Positions 1 through 11,680 of a DNA stretch of 64,000 nt are shown one piece after another. The translations under genes and the position numbers were made by a program. The stretch's first letter is position 1; each line of letters begins with the position of its first letter. The notes beneath the pieces were generated by a model. The model saw nothing but the letters and a program-made list of their open reading frames with translations. It did not search any database and was not told the origin of the DNA. The DNA is taken from the NCBI GenBank assembly GCA_963931925.1, contig OZ007570.1:48390556-48454555 (forward strand). The letters are read 5' to 3'. This DNA is from Onchidella celtica (taxonomy: Eukaryota > Mollusca > Gastropoda > Systellommatophora > Onchidiidae).

Positions 1-1146
1 CTGGTAACCCTTCCAGCCTTACAGAAATCCTATATTAACCTATGTAGGAGTGATATAGGGATTGTGGCCGGGTTTACAGTGACAATTGTGATTGTAAAGA
101 ACAAGCACTGTATTCTGAGATTTCGAATCTGGCAGCATGTCTATTGATGACGTGACTTACTGTGATAATTAGATTGATGGTGATGTCAGACATTGACTGA
201 TCAATGTAAAATGCCTATTGTTTGTATGGTAATGCTGTGATATCATTTGCGTACCACCTTCTGGAACTGAGCAATTTCCCATGTTAACAAAGCTGTTTAC
301 AAAGGCAGGCAACATAAAATAGAAAGTGTACCTCTACCAGAGCAAAGTTTATGGTTCAGAGTTGCACTTTCCAGCAGGACAATTCCCTATATGAAATGTA
401 ACTTCTCTATTAACAAAGATACACCTTCATCACACCTCTAAAAGAATTGTGCCCACAGTTTGCACACAGATGGGAAGCGGGGCCCATGGCGCATTGCCTG
501 AAAAGAATGCTTGATGTAATGATAAATTAATGATAGGGATTTGTTACAGTGCTACGGCAACTAAAAAAAAAAGAAAGTAAAATAACCAGAGTTTTCTTAA
601 AGCGATTGAAGTTGTAATTACCAAATAAGTGACTTCCATCAAGGCCTACAGCCACAGCTGGACAGTGAACAAAATTCTATGTTTTCCTTGAGTTCGCCAT
701 GTAAATTACGGCATTGATCGTGACTTTTGCTCATTCGCCGCAAGGTAGCAGGGCCAAATTTGTGCACACTAAACACGCCAGCTATCTTAATATGTTATTG
801 TACCTCGTATTTTTGTATTAGTTTTATGATAACCACCATGTCCCTGCCGCAACAAACACAATAAAGCAGTGAAAAATAGGAACAGCTTCAAGGTTCAAGT
901 CTTAAGTTTATTAAAAATTGAACTGGAAATTCAAAAGATTTCAAAAGAAAAAAACAACGAAAAACATGTACGCAGTCATTCAGGCCCGAATGTGTGGCAT
1001 GCAATTTTCAACTATCAATAAAGCATATTTTAACTTAATGTGTGGTTTTCATGCATATATCCGAAGAATTCAGTATGCCTGTGGATCCATGAAAGAATTA
1101 TCTTCTAACGTGCACCCACAGCTTGTCTTGTCTTTTCTGAAAGATG
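1..1146. other. Non-coding flank, no feature recognised
   Basis: AT-rich sequence. The only open frame of note, at the right end, is short, has no recognisable motif and runs into the LTR that starts at 1151, so I treat it as chance. I see no repeat, exon or RNA gene here. Confidence 0.5.
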
Positions 1147-1150
1147 CTAG

Positions 1151-2128
1151 TGTTGTACTTCGGTTCACCGTGTGTAATTTGCAATTGTTCTACTCTAAGT
1201 GATGGTATCATAGCCCCTTAGAGTTTGTTTATACCTTCAGTGGTCTTTTGGAAACCTTTGAATTGATGTATGTGTCACGTAAGGGACTACGTGACCTAGC
1301 AGGGGAGAATGTGAGAGGATGAACGACTTTTTATTTTTAATGTGCTTTCATGGTAGCTCTGGTGCGTGAGTGAGGGACGGCCACTCATAGTAGTTTAGGG
1401 ACACTTGGCCGAGTACCATTAATTGGATTATTTCCCTTGTAATACTAGCGCGGGACCCGAAATGATTAATAAGAGGATCTCGGATTTAAAGTAAACCACG
1501 AGTTAGACGCATGTTATCCCCGATAAATCCAACCTGGGTCAAATTTATTCAATTATTGCTGGAGGGGTCGTTAGAGTAATTTCTGCAGTTTACTGGGATA
1601 CCTAATTGACTTTTGTGTGCACCCTTTTAACCGTACTGTAAATTCGATTGTGTTAGGACCCTAACCGGTTATGTTGTTCGGCTGGACTCCATGTCCGAGC
1701 CTTTCACTTGTGCAACACGGGCTACGTAATAGCTCTCTCGGACGTCCGCGCGGGCTCATAAATAAGATGCGGTTCGAGTGGTCAACACACTCCATCATAG
1801 ACGCAGGAGACAAGAGCCGACAGCACAGTGAACCCAGCCCAGCAACCCGGGCCCGTAGCAGCTCAGAGGCTTGCCGACGCTTGCCATCGCCACCCCGCCC
1901 CATAAGGCATGTAGCGGTAGCACAGGACCCGGAGAGACTTTGGCTTATGGCTGGTTGGGCTTCTTTTGTTGGGCTTCTTTTTCTTTTCCTTTTTTTTTGT
2001 TTGGTAGTGATACCGTTGTTAGGATTTTTGAATAAATAAGATTGCCAGCAGAACCCTGTGTTTGTTAATCCTGTGTATCCTTAAGGGAGTTACTATTGAA
2101 CCCACGCAGTAACCACATTAGCCACTCG
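1151..2128 (+). repeat. 5' LTR, internally deleted and lacking its last bases
   Basis: Matches the 3' LTR at 9043-10438 in the same orientation. The match runs from the LTR start to GGGACCCG near 1459, jumps over about 400 bp, resumes at AAATGATTAATAAG and continues to GCCACTCG at 2128. The last 14 or so bases of the LTR (TAGTTCATCCAACA) are missing, and a different LTR piece follows. The 80- and 122-codon open frames in it recur in every LTR copy and show no protein motif. Confidence 0.75.
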
Positions 2129-2236
2129 CTTCCAGCTCTTATATCATGGCTTTAAGTTTCTTACAACTCGCTCACTCGTTGTTATCCACCGACAGAAAGA
2201 CGGGAACAAAAAAATATAAAAAAAAAAAAAAAAAAG
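2129..2236 (+). repeat. Plus-oriented LTR fragment and A-rich junction
   Basis: 2129-2208 matches the part of the 3' LTR near 9409-9488 (CTTCCAGCTCTTATATCATG through GACGGGAAC). This is the segment deleted from the 5' LTR just upstream. An A-rich run follows and leads directly into LTR sequence of the opposite strand, so this is a rearrangement junction. Confidence 0.65.
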
Positions 2237-2755
2237 AAGCCCAACAAAAGAAGCCCAACCAGCCATAAGCCAAAGTCTCTCCGGGTCCTGTGCTACCGCT
2301 ACATGCCTTATGGGGCGGGGTGGCGATGGCAAGCGTCGGCAAGCCTCTGAGCTGCTACGGGCCCGGGTTGCTGGGCTGGGTTCACTGTGCTGTCGGCTCT
2401 TGTCTCCTGCGTCTATGATGGAGTGTGTTGACCACTCGAACCGCATCTTATTTATGAGCCCGCGCGGACGTCCGAGAGAGCTATTACGTAGCCCGTGTTG
2501 CACAAGTGAAAGGCTCGGACATGGAGTCCAGCCGAACAACATAACCGGTTAGGGTCCTAACACAATCGAATTTACAGTACGGTTAAAAGGGTGCACACAA
2601 AAGTCAATTAGGTATCCCAGTAAACTGCAGAAATTACTCTAACGACCCCTCCAGCAATAATTGAATAAATTTGACCCAGGTTGGATTTATCGGGGATAAC
2701 ATGCGTCTAACTCGTGGTTTACTTTAAATCCGAGATCCTCTTATTAATCATTTCG
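2237..2755 (-). repeat. Inverted LTR fragment 1
   Basis: Reverse complement of the LTR from about the AAATGATTAATAAG motif to the repeated TTGGGCTTCTTTT motif. It ends at ATTTCG, the same point at which the deleted 5' LTR is joined, so the two share a breakpoint. Confidence 0.7.
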
Positions 2756-2766
2756 CACTGAGAAAA

Positions 2767-3286
2767 TGTTGGATGAACTACGAGTGGGTAATGTGGTTAC
2801 TGCGTGGGTTCAATAGTAACTCCCTTAAGGATACACAGGATTAACAAACACAGGGTTCTGCTGGCAATCTTATTTATTCAAAAAGCCTAACAACGGTATC
2901 ACTACCAAACAAAAAAAAAGGAAAAGAAAAAGAAGCCCAACAAAAGAAGCCCAACCAGCCATAAGCCAAAGTCTCTCCGGGTCCTGTGCTACCGCTACAT
3001 GCCTTATGGGGCGGGGTGGCGATGGCAAGCGTCGGCAAGCCTCTGAGCTGCTACGGGCCCGGGTTGCTGGGCTGGGTTCACTGTGCTGTCGGCTCTTGTC
3101 TCCTGCGTCTATGATGGAGTGTGTTGACCACTCGAACCGCATCTTATTTATGAGCCCGCGCGGACGTCCGAGAGAGCTATTACGTAGCCGGTGTTGCACA
3201 AGTGAAAGGCTCGGACATGGAGTCCAGCCGAACAACATAACCGGTTAGGGTCCTAACACAATCGAATTTACAGTACGGTTAAAAGG
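2767..3286 (-). repeat. Inverted LTR fragment 2
   Basis: Reverse complement of the 3' part of the LTR. It begins with the LTR terminus (TGTTGGATGAACTACGAG at 2767) and runs to the AATTTACAGTACGGTTAAAAG segment. It is preceded by GAAAA, as is the next fragment. Confidence 0.7.
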
Positions 3287-3294
3287 TGTGAAAA

Positions 3295-5992
3295 TGTTGG
3301 ATGAACTACGAGTGGCTAATGTGGTTACTGCGTGGGTTCAATAGTAACTCCCTTGAGGATACACAGGATTAACAAACACAGGGTTCTGCTGGCAATCTTA
3401 TTTATTCAAAAAGCCTAACAACGGTATCACTACCAAACAAAAAAAAAGGAAAAGAAAAAGAAGCCCAACAAAAGAAGCCCAACCAGCCATAAGCTGGAAC
3501 AAGAGAAAAAGACAAAAATATGATTAGGATATAATGACAACATTAATCAGGCAATCAATGGTGGACATACATAGTAATAGTATTAAGTATTAAATCAAAC
3601 AACAACAATATAATATAGAATTTAAGCAATAACCAACTGGATATGTATGCATGGAATAAAATAGCGCTAAGGTTAATGAACAACAACTACAAGAGGCTAT
3701 ATCATATACACAAGGAGTTTCCTAGTACACTGGCAACATAAACTAATGTACTAATCAAAGTATGAAGGACATAACAAATGAAGGGGCAAGAACACAATAG
3801 CTTCGCTCCACTGAGCCGGTGTACAGCACATCCAGAGTGGCCATTCCATAAAATAATAACGCAGTGGCCAACATGGCCCACTGACCGTCCATAACACAGA
3901 CGCTGCATCCCAATGCAGGCCATCCTCATAGGCCCACTCCCATTATTAGTACTAACCCGCCCCAGGGCTATTGTATTGGTTACTTCCCTTCCCAATCGAT
4001 ACTGAAGGGTCATGCCCTTTGACCTTAGCCGCGGAGCTATGCCGCCAGGCTAACATGTGTATGACACACCACTAGATACATAAAGTAATGTGTACATTCC
4101 TTAAAATGAAACTGTCCCTCACACACTTACGAAACTCATATAGAAGCATAATACATCTGGATAACTATAATGCATGCACATGATATATATACATATGTCG
4201 GCGAGACTCATTGCAACATGTGTAGACTCACTGAAACATTGTTCATCCACCGCCGCACATAGAACAATCCTGGGGCTCACCCATGTGAGGCCCAACTAAT
4301 ATTATACATCTCCAATACATGTAATTAATTACACATCTTAAACACTAAACACGCAATCACAATCACACTGCTCTCTATAGCACAGTGGTACTGGCAAGGT
4401 ACACAAATACCCGTAATACAATCAAGTGTGGAGTGCCGCTCGCTGTAACATAAGCCATCCACATCAACATGTCAGGAAATCCTCACTGCCTACCACAACA
4501 AGGCAATGCTACACATACCCTATATATATGCACACAAGCAAATCGTGATAGCTTGGTTAGCGAGCCATCATTATCATCTAGCACCGCAAACGTTAACTTT
4601 GACATTAAAGTCACAATATCAAGACACTGCGCTGCATCGCGCATGTTACACGTCCAATGACAATGGCAATTACCGTTGAGCCGGACTCATAATGGTCTCT
4701 GTAGATCAGCGTTCTCTACGCGGCATCCAAGAAAAGGGGGGGGGGGTGCGCAAATTAAAGTCACCTCTAATATAATAGTCTCCAACTTACCCAAAGTCTC
4801 TCCGGGTCCTGTGCTACCGCTACATGCCTTATGGGGCGGGGTGGCGATGGCAAGCGTCGGCAAGCCTCTGAGCTGCTACGGGCCCGGGTTGCTGGGCTGG
4901 GTTCACTGTGCTGTCGGCTCTTGTCTCCTGCGTCTATGATGGAGTGTGTTGACCACTCGAACCGCATCTTATTTATGAGCCCGCGCGGACGTCCGAGAGA
5001 GCTATTACGTAGCCCGTGTTGCACAAGTGAAAGGCTCGGACATGGAGTCCAGCCGAACAACATAACCGGTTAGGGTCCTAACACAATCGAATTTACAGTA
5101 CGGTTAAAAGGGTGCACACAAAAGTCAATTAGGTATCCCAGTAAACTGCAGAAATTACTCTAACGACCCCTCCAGCAATAATTGAATAAATTTGACCCAG
5201 GTTGGATTTATCGGGGCTAACATGCGTCTAACTCGTGGTTTACTTTAAATCCGAGATCCTCTTATTAATTATTTCAATAGGATATGTGCATCAAAGTACA
5301 ACAAAATTGGTACCATTATAAAGTAGAAACTTGCTGCTAAAATTCTAACTGACTACTTATACCAGAAACCCGGTAATAGTTTTAATATAAATTTTCAAAG
5401 TGTCAGGACTAACAACATTCGACAATTTTGTGCGGGATACTTTCGTCCATTAATACGACGTATCTCCATTGATAACAAACGTTATCATGAGTACCCATTT
5501 TGTACCGATAGGGTATTGTCTACTCTCAAAAATGAATTCGGGTTCCCGTCTTTCTGTCGGTGGATAACAACGAGTGAGCGAGTTGTAAGAAACTTAAAGC
5601 CATGATATAAGAGCTGGAAGCCCGGTGGTCAAAATTTCCAATTGACCAATCAAAATGCGCGCTTTCCACTGTGATGTGAATAACGGGTCCCGCGCTACTA
5701 TTACAAGGGAAATAATCCAATTAATGGTACTCGGCCAAGTGTCCATAAACTACTATGAGTGGCCGTCCCTCACTCACGCACCAGAGTTACCATGAAAGCA
5801 CATTAAAAATAAAAAGTCGTTCATCCTCTCACATTCTCCCCTGCTAAGTCACGTAGTCCCTTACGTGACACATACATCAATTCAAAGGTTTACAAAAGAC
5901 CACTGAAGGTATAATCAAACTCTAAGGGGCTATGATACCATCACTTAGAGTAGAACAATTGCAAATTACACACGGTGAACCGAAGTACAACA
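3295..5992 (-). repeat. Inverted LTR copy 3, split by a 1.3-kb insertion
   Basis: The two parts, 3295-3494 and 4791-5992, together equal a near full-length reverse-complement LTR. The first part runs from the LTR terminus TGTTGGATG to CCATAAGC. The second resumes at CCAAAGTCTCTCC and runs to the other terminus, TACAACA, ending at 5992. This copy keeps the roughly 400-bp segment that is deleted from the 5' LTR. Together with 5993-6187 it is the left arm of a large inverted repeat whose right arm is 8853-10438. Confidence 0.75.
3495..4790. mobile_element. Insertion of unknown origin inside inverted LTR copy
   Basis: About 1.3 kb that interrupts the LTR between CCATAAGC and CCAAAGTCTC. It has no long ORF, no clear terminal inverted repeat and no target duplication longer than one or two bases. 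A short stretch near 3960-4050, read on the minus strand, looks weakly tRNA-like (an A-box-like TAGCTCCGCGG and a small stem around GGGCATGACCC), but not well enough to call. It could be a solo piece of another retroelement or filler DNA. Confidence 0.5.
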
Positions 5993-6187
5993 ATGGTCCA
6001 TCCTCTTTATAACTACTAACAGGTGGCGTGAACCGGCTAAGTTACTACTGGCATCCTGAAGATGTACACAACAGTCTCAGCTCTGGCTGTAGCAAGTTAC
6101 ATCATATGGACAAAACAACAGGTCCCAGACCTGCAACGGTGGTCCCAGACCACTATCAGGGTTAACGTAGGATCGAACAGTACAAAA
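5993..6187 (-). repeat. Inverted copy of the element's 3' internal end
   Basis: Reverse complement of 8853-9042, the stretch between pol and the 3' LTR. The inverted repeat therefore crosses the LTR boundary into internal sequence. The switch to unique pol sequence is at about 6188, after GAACAGTACAAAAAAA. Confidence 0.75.
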
Positions 6188-6188
6188 A

Positions 6189-8591
6189 AATACCATTGGC
6201 GTCAGGTTAAATCCCAACAAGTGCTCATTTGCCCGCTCTTCAGTACCCTTCCTAGGACACACTATCTCGAATGAGGGGATCTCTACTGATGAAGACAAGG
6301 TCCGCGCCATAACGGAATATCCTATGCCGAAGACCATGAGAGACCTAAGGACTTTTCTGGGGATGGTGGGCTATTACCGTCGTTTCATAAAGCATTTCGC
6401 CAGAATGGCCCGCCCCCTCCATGAAGTCATCAGCAAGGCAAACCAGCAGAACCAAGGCAGCTACAAGAAGCACCAAAAACTGGGTGAGCTATGGACGACT
6501 GAATGCCGACAAGCCTTCCTGGAACTGCGAGATGCCCTCTACAGCGACGCAGTAATGTTGGCCTACCCTGATTTCGACAAGCCTTTCGTCTTGGAAGTAG
6601 ATGCTAGCCATGAAGGTCTAGGTGCTGTCCTCAGCCAGGAGAAGGACGGACGACGACGTGTAATCTCTTACGCAAGCAGAGGATTGAGGCCCAACGAGAG
6701 GAAGATGCGTGGATACAGTTCATACAAGCTGGAACTACTAGCAATGAAGTGGGCCATAACCGAGAAATACCGGGGATATTTGATGGGCAACTGCTTCACC
6801 GTATACACCGATAACAACCCCCTAAGTCATATTCTGTCTTCCAAACGCAGTGCAGTGGAACAACGCTGGATAGCTGAACTCGCAATGTTCAACTTTGATA
6901 TCAAGTACCGCTCGGGGAAGGAAAATGCGAATGCTGATGCTCTGTCCCGACACCCCCTTCCGGCACCACCCGACGAGGACGCTGATGAATTGGTAACTAT
7001 TGCTTCCGCCGGCCTGCAGTCTACCACACACCTCCCATTGGAAGTTGCCACCACGGTTGGAGAGGAGGTGTTTGTGAACCATCTGCACTTGTCTCCTGCC
7101 AAAGCCCTTATTCCCTCCCTCAATAACGAAGACCTAGCAGCTGCCCAAGAAGATGATCCAGCCATCCAAGTTGTCTACCGAGCAGTAAGGGCGCAACAAA
7201 AACCCACAGCCATAGAGCGCAAAGACCTAACTAGTGACACCCTCGCCATACTGAAACAGTGGCACAAGCTTTCCATCCACGACAGCATACTAGTGCGGAA
7301 GATTCTCGACCCAGTCCACGGAGAAGTAAAACAGGTAGTTTTACCATCCAAATATCGTGAAACTGCTATTAGGTTTGCACACGACGGCACCGGACATCAA
7401 GGCCCCGAGCGAACACTCGCCCATATACGACAACGGACCTATTGGCCAGACCAAACCAGTATGGTTCAACAGTATTGCCAACAGTGCGAGCGGTGCCAGC
7501 GATCTAAGCATCCCCCTGTCCGTGTTGCCAAACCCACTGGTCATCTTGTGGCCACTCACCCCTTGCAAATTGTGGCCATGGACTTCGCAAAAATTGAGCC
7601 CACTACTGATGGCTACGAAAACATACTGGTCATGACAGATGTTTTCACCAAGTGGACAGTAGCAGTGCCAACCAAGGACCAGACAGCAGCGACAGTTGTT
7701 CGCCACCTCATTCACTCGTGGATTGTCCACTATGGGGTTCCAGAGAGGCTACATTCCGACCAGGGACGGCAGTTCGAGGCTGAAGTGGTACGCCAGCTCT
7801 GCAGCCACTATGGCATCACCAAGTCCCGCACCACCGCTTATCATCCACAGGGCAACGGCCAGTGCGAACGGTTCAACCGCACTATGTTCAGTCTGCTGAC
7901 CACCTTACTCCCAGAACAGAAGTTAAGATGGCGAGAATACCTGCCGGAATTAACTTTCTGTTACAATGCCACCCCCCATTCTTCCACTGGAGTGTCCCCT
8001 TACGAGCTCTTGTTTGGCAGGAAACCACGTCTGCCATTAGATGTCTATCTGGGCGACGAGACACCAGCCTCCACTTCGGTAGGCGACTACGTCCAGCGGC
8101 ATATACAACGGCTCAACGAACTGAGGGCGAAGGTAGCGAGGAAGGTGGAGTCCACGCACCTTCTGCAGGACGCACGAAGGACGACCCCCCACAACGCCGC
8201 CCATCTTCAGCCGGGCGACCATGTCCTTGTCAAGCACCACTATCCTGGTCGACACAAGATCCAGGACCCGTACCCCGGTCCTGTGCACACCGTCCTGTCT
8301 GTTCCCCCGCCTCATGGTGGTTACTTTACCATCAGAAACCCAGATGGAGATGCCTCTGCGGTCAACGGAGACCTCTTGCGGTTATTTCACCCCCCAGTGG
8401 TCAACACACATCCACAGCACCCGCCTCCACTGCCTGCGTCGACCGATGTCTGGTACTTCCCGGCTCACCACCCTTGCCAGCCACCTGCAGCCCGACCGGA
8501 CCGTCAACCTGGGATGACAACTTCCCAGCGCCTACCTCCTGTGCGACGGTCCAGCCGCCCACACAGACAACCCCAGAGATTGGACCTCTGA
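6189..8591 (+). pseudogene. pol: Gypsy-type pol, 5'-truncated (RT thumb, RNase H, integrase)
   Basis: The frame is open from about 6189, before the first ATG at 6324, and runs to a stop at 8591. The start is a breakpoint and not a real initiator: it enters the reverse transcriptase at the NPNKCSFAR...FLGH segment, so the fingers, palm and catalytic YxDD are gone. Numbering from the ATG, the RT thumb/connection (RTFLGMVGYYRRF) is at residues 8-20. RNase H follows with Asp 93 (VDAS), Glu near 137 (YKLELLAMKW) and Asp near 162 (YTDNNPL), ending at NADALSRHP. Integrase has an H2C2 zinc-binding region near residues 352-395 (CQQCERCQ) and DDE residues at about 419 (MDF), 478 (HSDQGRQF) and 514 (CERFN). 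The C-terminal tail is proline-rich. The RNase H-then-integrase order is standard for Gypsy. Integrase may still be intact, but with no gag, protease or RT palm the element cannot replicate alone. Confidence 0.8.
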
Positions 8592-9042
8592 CTCTCATTA
8601 GTGATTAACATTAGACATTGACTGTGAGTGCAGAAAGAGCAGGGGAGCGCACCCATCAAGACCCCCCCCCGAGTTTCCATCAGGCCAGATGATAGACCAC
8701 CGAATCCAAGGGAGCCCCGCCTCCAGATTTTAAGTTAGAGAGTATGCCCATGTTAGCTTTCTCCACAGCTTAGTTACGATGACTTTTAATGCCTATGTTG
8801 ACCTTACCTTTTTCATTGCACTAGTGCCCTTATAGCATATTGTCTTTTTTTGTACTGTTCGATCCTACGTTAACCCTGATAGTGGTCTGGGACCACCGTT
8901 TCAGGTCTGGGACCTGTTGTTTTGTCCATATGATGTAATTTACTACAGCCAGAGCTGAGACTGTTGTGTACATCTTCAGGATGCCAGTAGTAACTTAGCC
9001 GGTTCACGCCACCTGTTAGTAGTTATAAAGAGGATGGACCAT
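8592..9042 (+). other. 3' untranslated internal region and polypurine tract of the LTR element
   Basis: Lies between the pol stop and the 3' LTR. The purine-rich stretch TAAAGAGGATGGA just before 9043 is a candidate polypurine tract (plus-strand primer). The part from 8853 on is also present inverted at 5993-6187. Confidence 0.55.
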
Positions 9043-10052
9043 TGTTGTACTTCGGTTCACCGTGTGTAATTTGCAATTGTTCTACTCTAAGTGATGGTAT
9101 CATAGCCCCTTAGAGTTTGTTTATACCTTCAGTGGTCTTTTGGAAACCTTTGAATTGATGTATGTGTCACGTAAGGGACTACGTGACCTAGCAGGGGAGA
9201 ATGTGAGAGGATGAACGACTTTTTATTTTTAATGTGCTTTCATGGTAGCTCTGGTGCGTGAGTGAGGGACGGCCACTCATAGTAGTTTAGGGACACTTGG
9301 CCGAGTACCATTAATTGGATTATTTCCCTTGTAATACTAGCGCGGGACCCGTTATTCACATCACGGTGAAAAGCGCGCATTTTGATTGGTCAGTTGGAAA
9401 TGTACCGGGCTTCCAACTCTTATATCATGGCTTTGAGTTTCTTACAACTCGCTCACTCGTTGTTATCCACCGACAGAAAGACGGGAACCCGAATTCATTT
9501 TTGAGAGTAGACAATACCCTATCGGTACAAAATGGGTACTCATGATAACGTTTGTTATCAATGGAGATACGTCGTATTAATGGACGAAAGTATCCCGCAC
9601 AAAATTGTCGAATGTTGTTAGTCCTGTCACTTTGAAAATTTATATTAAAACTATTACCGGGTTTCTGGTAAAAGTAGTCAGTTAGAATTTTAGCAGCAAG
9701 TTTCCACTTTATAATGGTACCAATTTCGTTGTACTTTGATGCACGTGTCCTATTGAAATGATTAATAAGAGGATCTCGGATTTAAAGTAAACCACGAGTT
9801 AGACGCATGTTATCCCCGATAAATCCAACCTGGGTCAAATTTATTCAATTATTGCTGGAGGGGTCGTTAGAGTAATTTCTGCAGTTTACTGGGATACCTA
9901 ATTGACTTTTGTGTGCACCCTTTTAACCGTACTGTAAATTCGATTGTGTTAGGACCCTAACCGGTTATGTTGTTCGGCTGGACTCCATGTCCGAGCCTTT
10001 CACTTGTGCAACACGGGCTACGTAATAGCTCTCTCGGACGTCCGCGCGGGCT

Positions 10053-10060
10053 CATAAATA
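10053..10060 (+). promoter_or_regulatory. Candidate TATA box of the LTR
   Basis: CATAAATA in a locally GC-rich part of the LTR, about 270 bp before the AATAAA. The position suits a U3/R promoter, but nothing else confirms it. Confidence 0.3.
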
Positions 10061-10326
10061 AGATGCGGTTCGAGTGGTCAACACACTCCATCATAGACGC
10101 AGGAGACAAGAGCCGACAGCACAGTGAACCCAGCCCAGCAACCCGGGCCCGTAGCAGCTCAGAGGCTTGCCGACGCTTGCCATCGCCACCCCGCCCCATA
10201 AGGCATGTAGCGGTAGCACAGGACCCGGAGAGACTTTGGCTTATGGCTGGTTGGGCTTCTTTTGTTGGGCTTCTTTTTCTTTTCCTTTTTTTTTGTTTGG
10301 TAGTGATACCGTTGTTAGGCTTTTTG

Positions 10327-10332
10327 AATAAA
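10327..10332 (+). terminator. Candidate polyadenylation signal of the LTR
   Basis: AATAAA in the 3' LTR, conserved in the plus-oriented 5' LTR near 2031, as expected for the R/U5 polyadenylation signal. Confidence 0.4.
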
Positions 10333-10442
10333 TAAGATTGCCAGCAGAACCCTGTGTTTGTTAATCCTGTGTATCCTTAAGGGAGTTACTATTGAACCCA
10401 CGCAGTAACCACATTAGCCACTCGTAGTTCATCCAACACTAG

Positions 10443-11620
10443 GATCTACAACTTGATTTAAAGACTTTTATACACATTTACAAAATATTTTTTAAGACCT
10501 ATACAAAACAGTTTTTGAGAATTTTTCCAGTGTAATCAATTCTGTATATATATATTATGGAGCTATTTAATTCTATTCGTGACATTTAAATTGATGAAAC
10601 TCCCTAAGCAAAGCACCCTAAGAAACCCACAAACAGTGCAAAGTGGCCATTATCGTGCCTATGTGCCGTAAAACCCAAAATCAGAGAGGGAAGATGAAGG
10701 CGTGGATGAGTGGAGGGACCCTAGTCAATGAAATTGTATTATAGTTAGGGATGCACTAAATATTATGTTAGATCTTACCATATTTCATCAAACAGTTTTA
10801 TTAAGTTCCCTGATCGCACTGTGAATACAATTTATTGATGGTTGGTATTGGACAATAGCTGAAATGTGACGATACCAGGTTGCTATTTCATAATTTATGT
10901 TTATGTGATTGTAAATTTGTGAATAACTTGTTGCCTGTTGCTCGTTCATTTTCCATTTCGAGTCATTGGTTTATATCTGAAGTTTTTATGCCATGATGTG
11001 AATAACTTGTCCATTGAATTCTTTTTTCTATTCCAACTTGATTTTGATATATTATGTGGAACTCACAACACTTTTTAAAACTGACCCAGGTATCTGCACC
11101 TTTCTATTCCATTTAATTATTTTTACGAAATTTATGATATATTTTGGTATGTTAATTTGTACCGAATTGATTAAAATTATTAAATAAATGATGTGTTAAT
11201 TTTTATTTGGGTATGTTTTGGAATCCTCATTTGGAATGAAGCTTATCCTTGGTCCAGTGGTGGAGGGAATTCAATGTAATATGTAAACAAACAAGCAAAA
11301 AAGATGTTAGAAATGAAAGGGAAAAACTCAAGTTCTGGTCTTAAGAGCCCTTATCAGGTTAAACAACAACAACACTATAACATCAATTAACAACTAAAAC
11401 AGTATTTGAAAAATGACTGATAGAGTGTGTTTTTCCCTTCTATGGGGGGGGGGGGGGGAGGGAGCGGCTTTGCAAAATAAAACCTGTTTTTCTTTTTTTT
11501 TTTGTTCTAAGCCTTGCTGCCACCCCACAGATTTTTTGGGGTAGTTTTTCAGGTATTTTTGTCCAGGGCGTAGACTATGGAGATGGGGAACCAAACGGTC
11601 TGCTGTACACAATAAACCAT
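10443..11620. other. AT-rich gap, no gene
   Basis: AT-rich sequence with no long ORF. It contains a poly-G run near 11446-11460 and short A/T homopolymers. No repeat family recognised. Confidence 0.5.
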
Positions 11621-11680
11621 TGCACTATATATGGCCTTTAGCGTCTTTACAGACGGTCTTAGCAGCTAGAATATTCACTT

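Larger units (their letters stand above)
9043..10438 (+). repeat. 3' LTR, full length (1396 bp)
   Basis: Begins TGTTGTACTTCGG after the purine-rich tract and ends CATCCAACA, followed by the target duplicate CTAG. It is the most complete LTR copy and is the reference for the others. The TATA-like CATAAATA at 10053-10060 and the AATAAA at 10327-10332 are candidate promoter and polyadenylation signals. Short in-tandem motifs (TTGGGCTTCTTTT twice) lie near 10250. Confidence 0.8.
1147..10442 (+). mobile_element. Rearranged Gypsy-type LTR retrotransposon with CTAG target-site duplication
   Basis: The outer boundaries are a 5' LTR starting TGTTGTACTTCGG at 1151 and a 3' LTR ending CATCCAACA at 10438. 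The four bases before the first (CTAG, 1147-1150) equal the four bases after the last (CTAG, 10439-10442), as expected for an LTR element integrated as one unit. The LTR termini are TGTTG and CAACA, a normal TG...CA inverted end. The interior is not normal: gag, protease and most of the reverse transcriptase are absent. In their place are inverted LTR fragments and a foreign insertion, followed by a truncated pol. The element cannot be autonomous. The single target duplication suggests the rearranged DNA was integrated as such, or that later changes spared both ends. Confidence 0.8.

Noticed and set aside
1661-5073. Recurrent 80-, 98-, 122- and 132-codon open frames (MGRGGDGKRRQ and MLFGWTPCPS) at five places
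   Set aside because: They are overlapping frames on opposite strands of the same LTR segment. They recur only because the LTR is repeated, and neither has a recognisable domain.
7862-8608. 248-codon plus-strand frame
   Set aside because: Overlaps the integrase region of pol in another frame and has no motif of its own.
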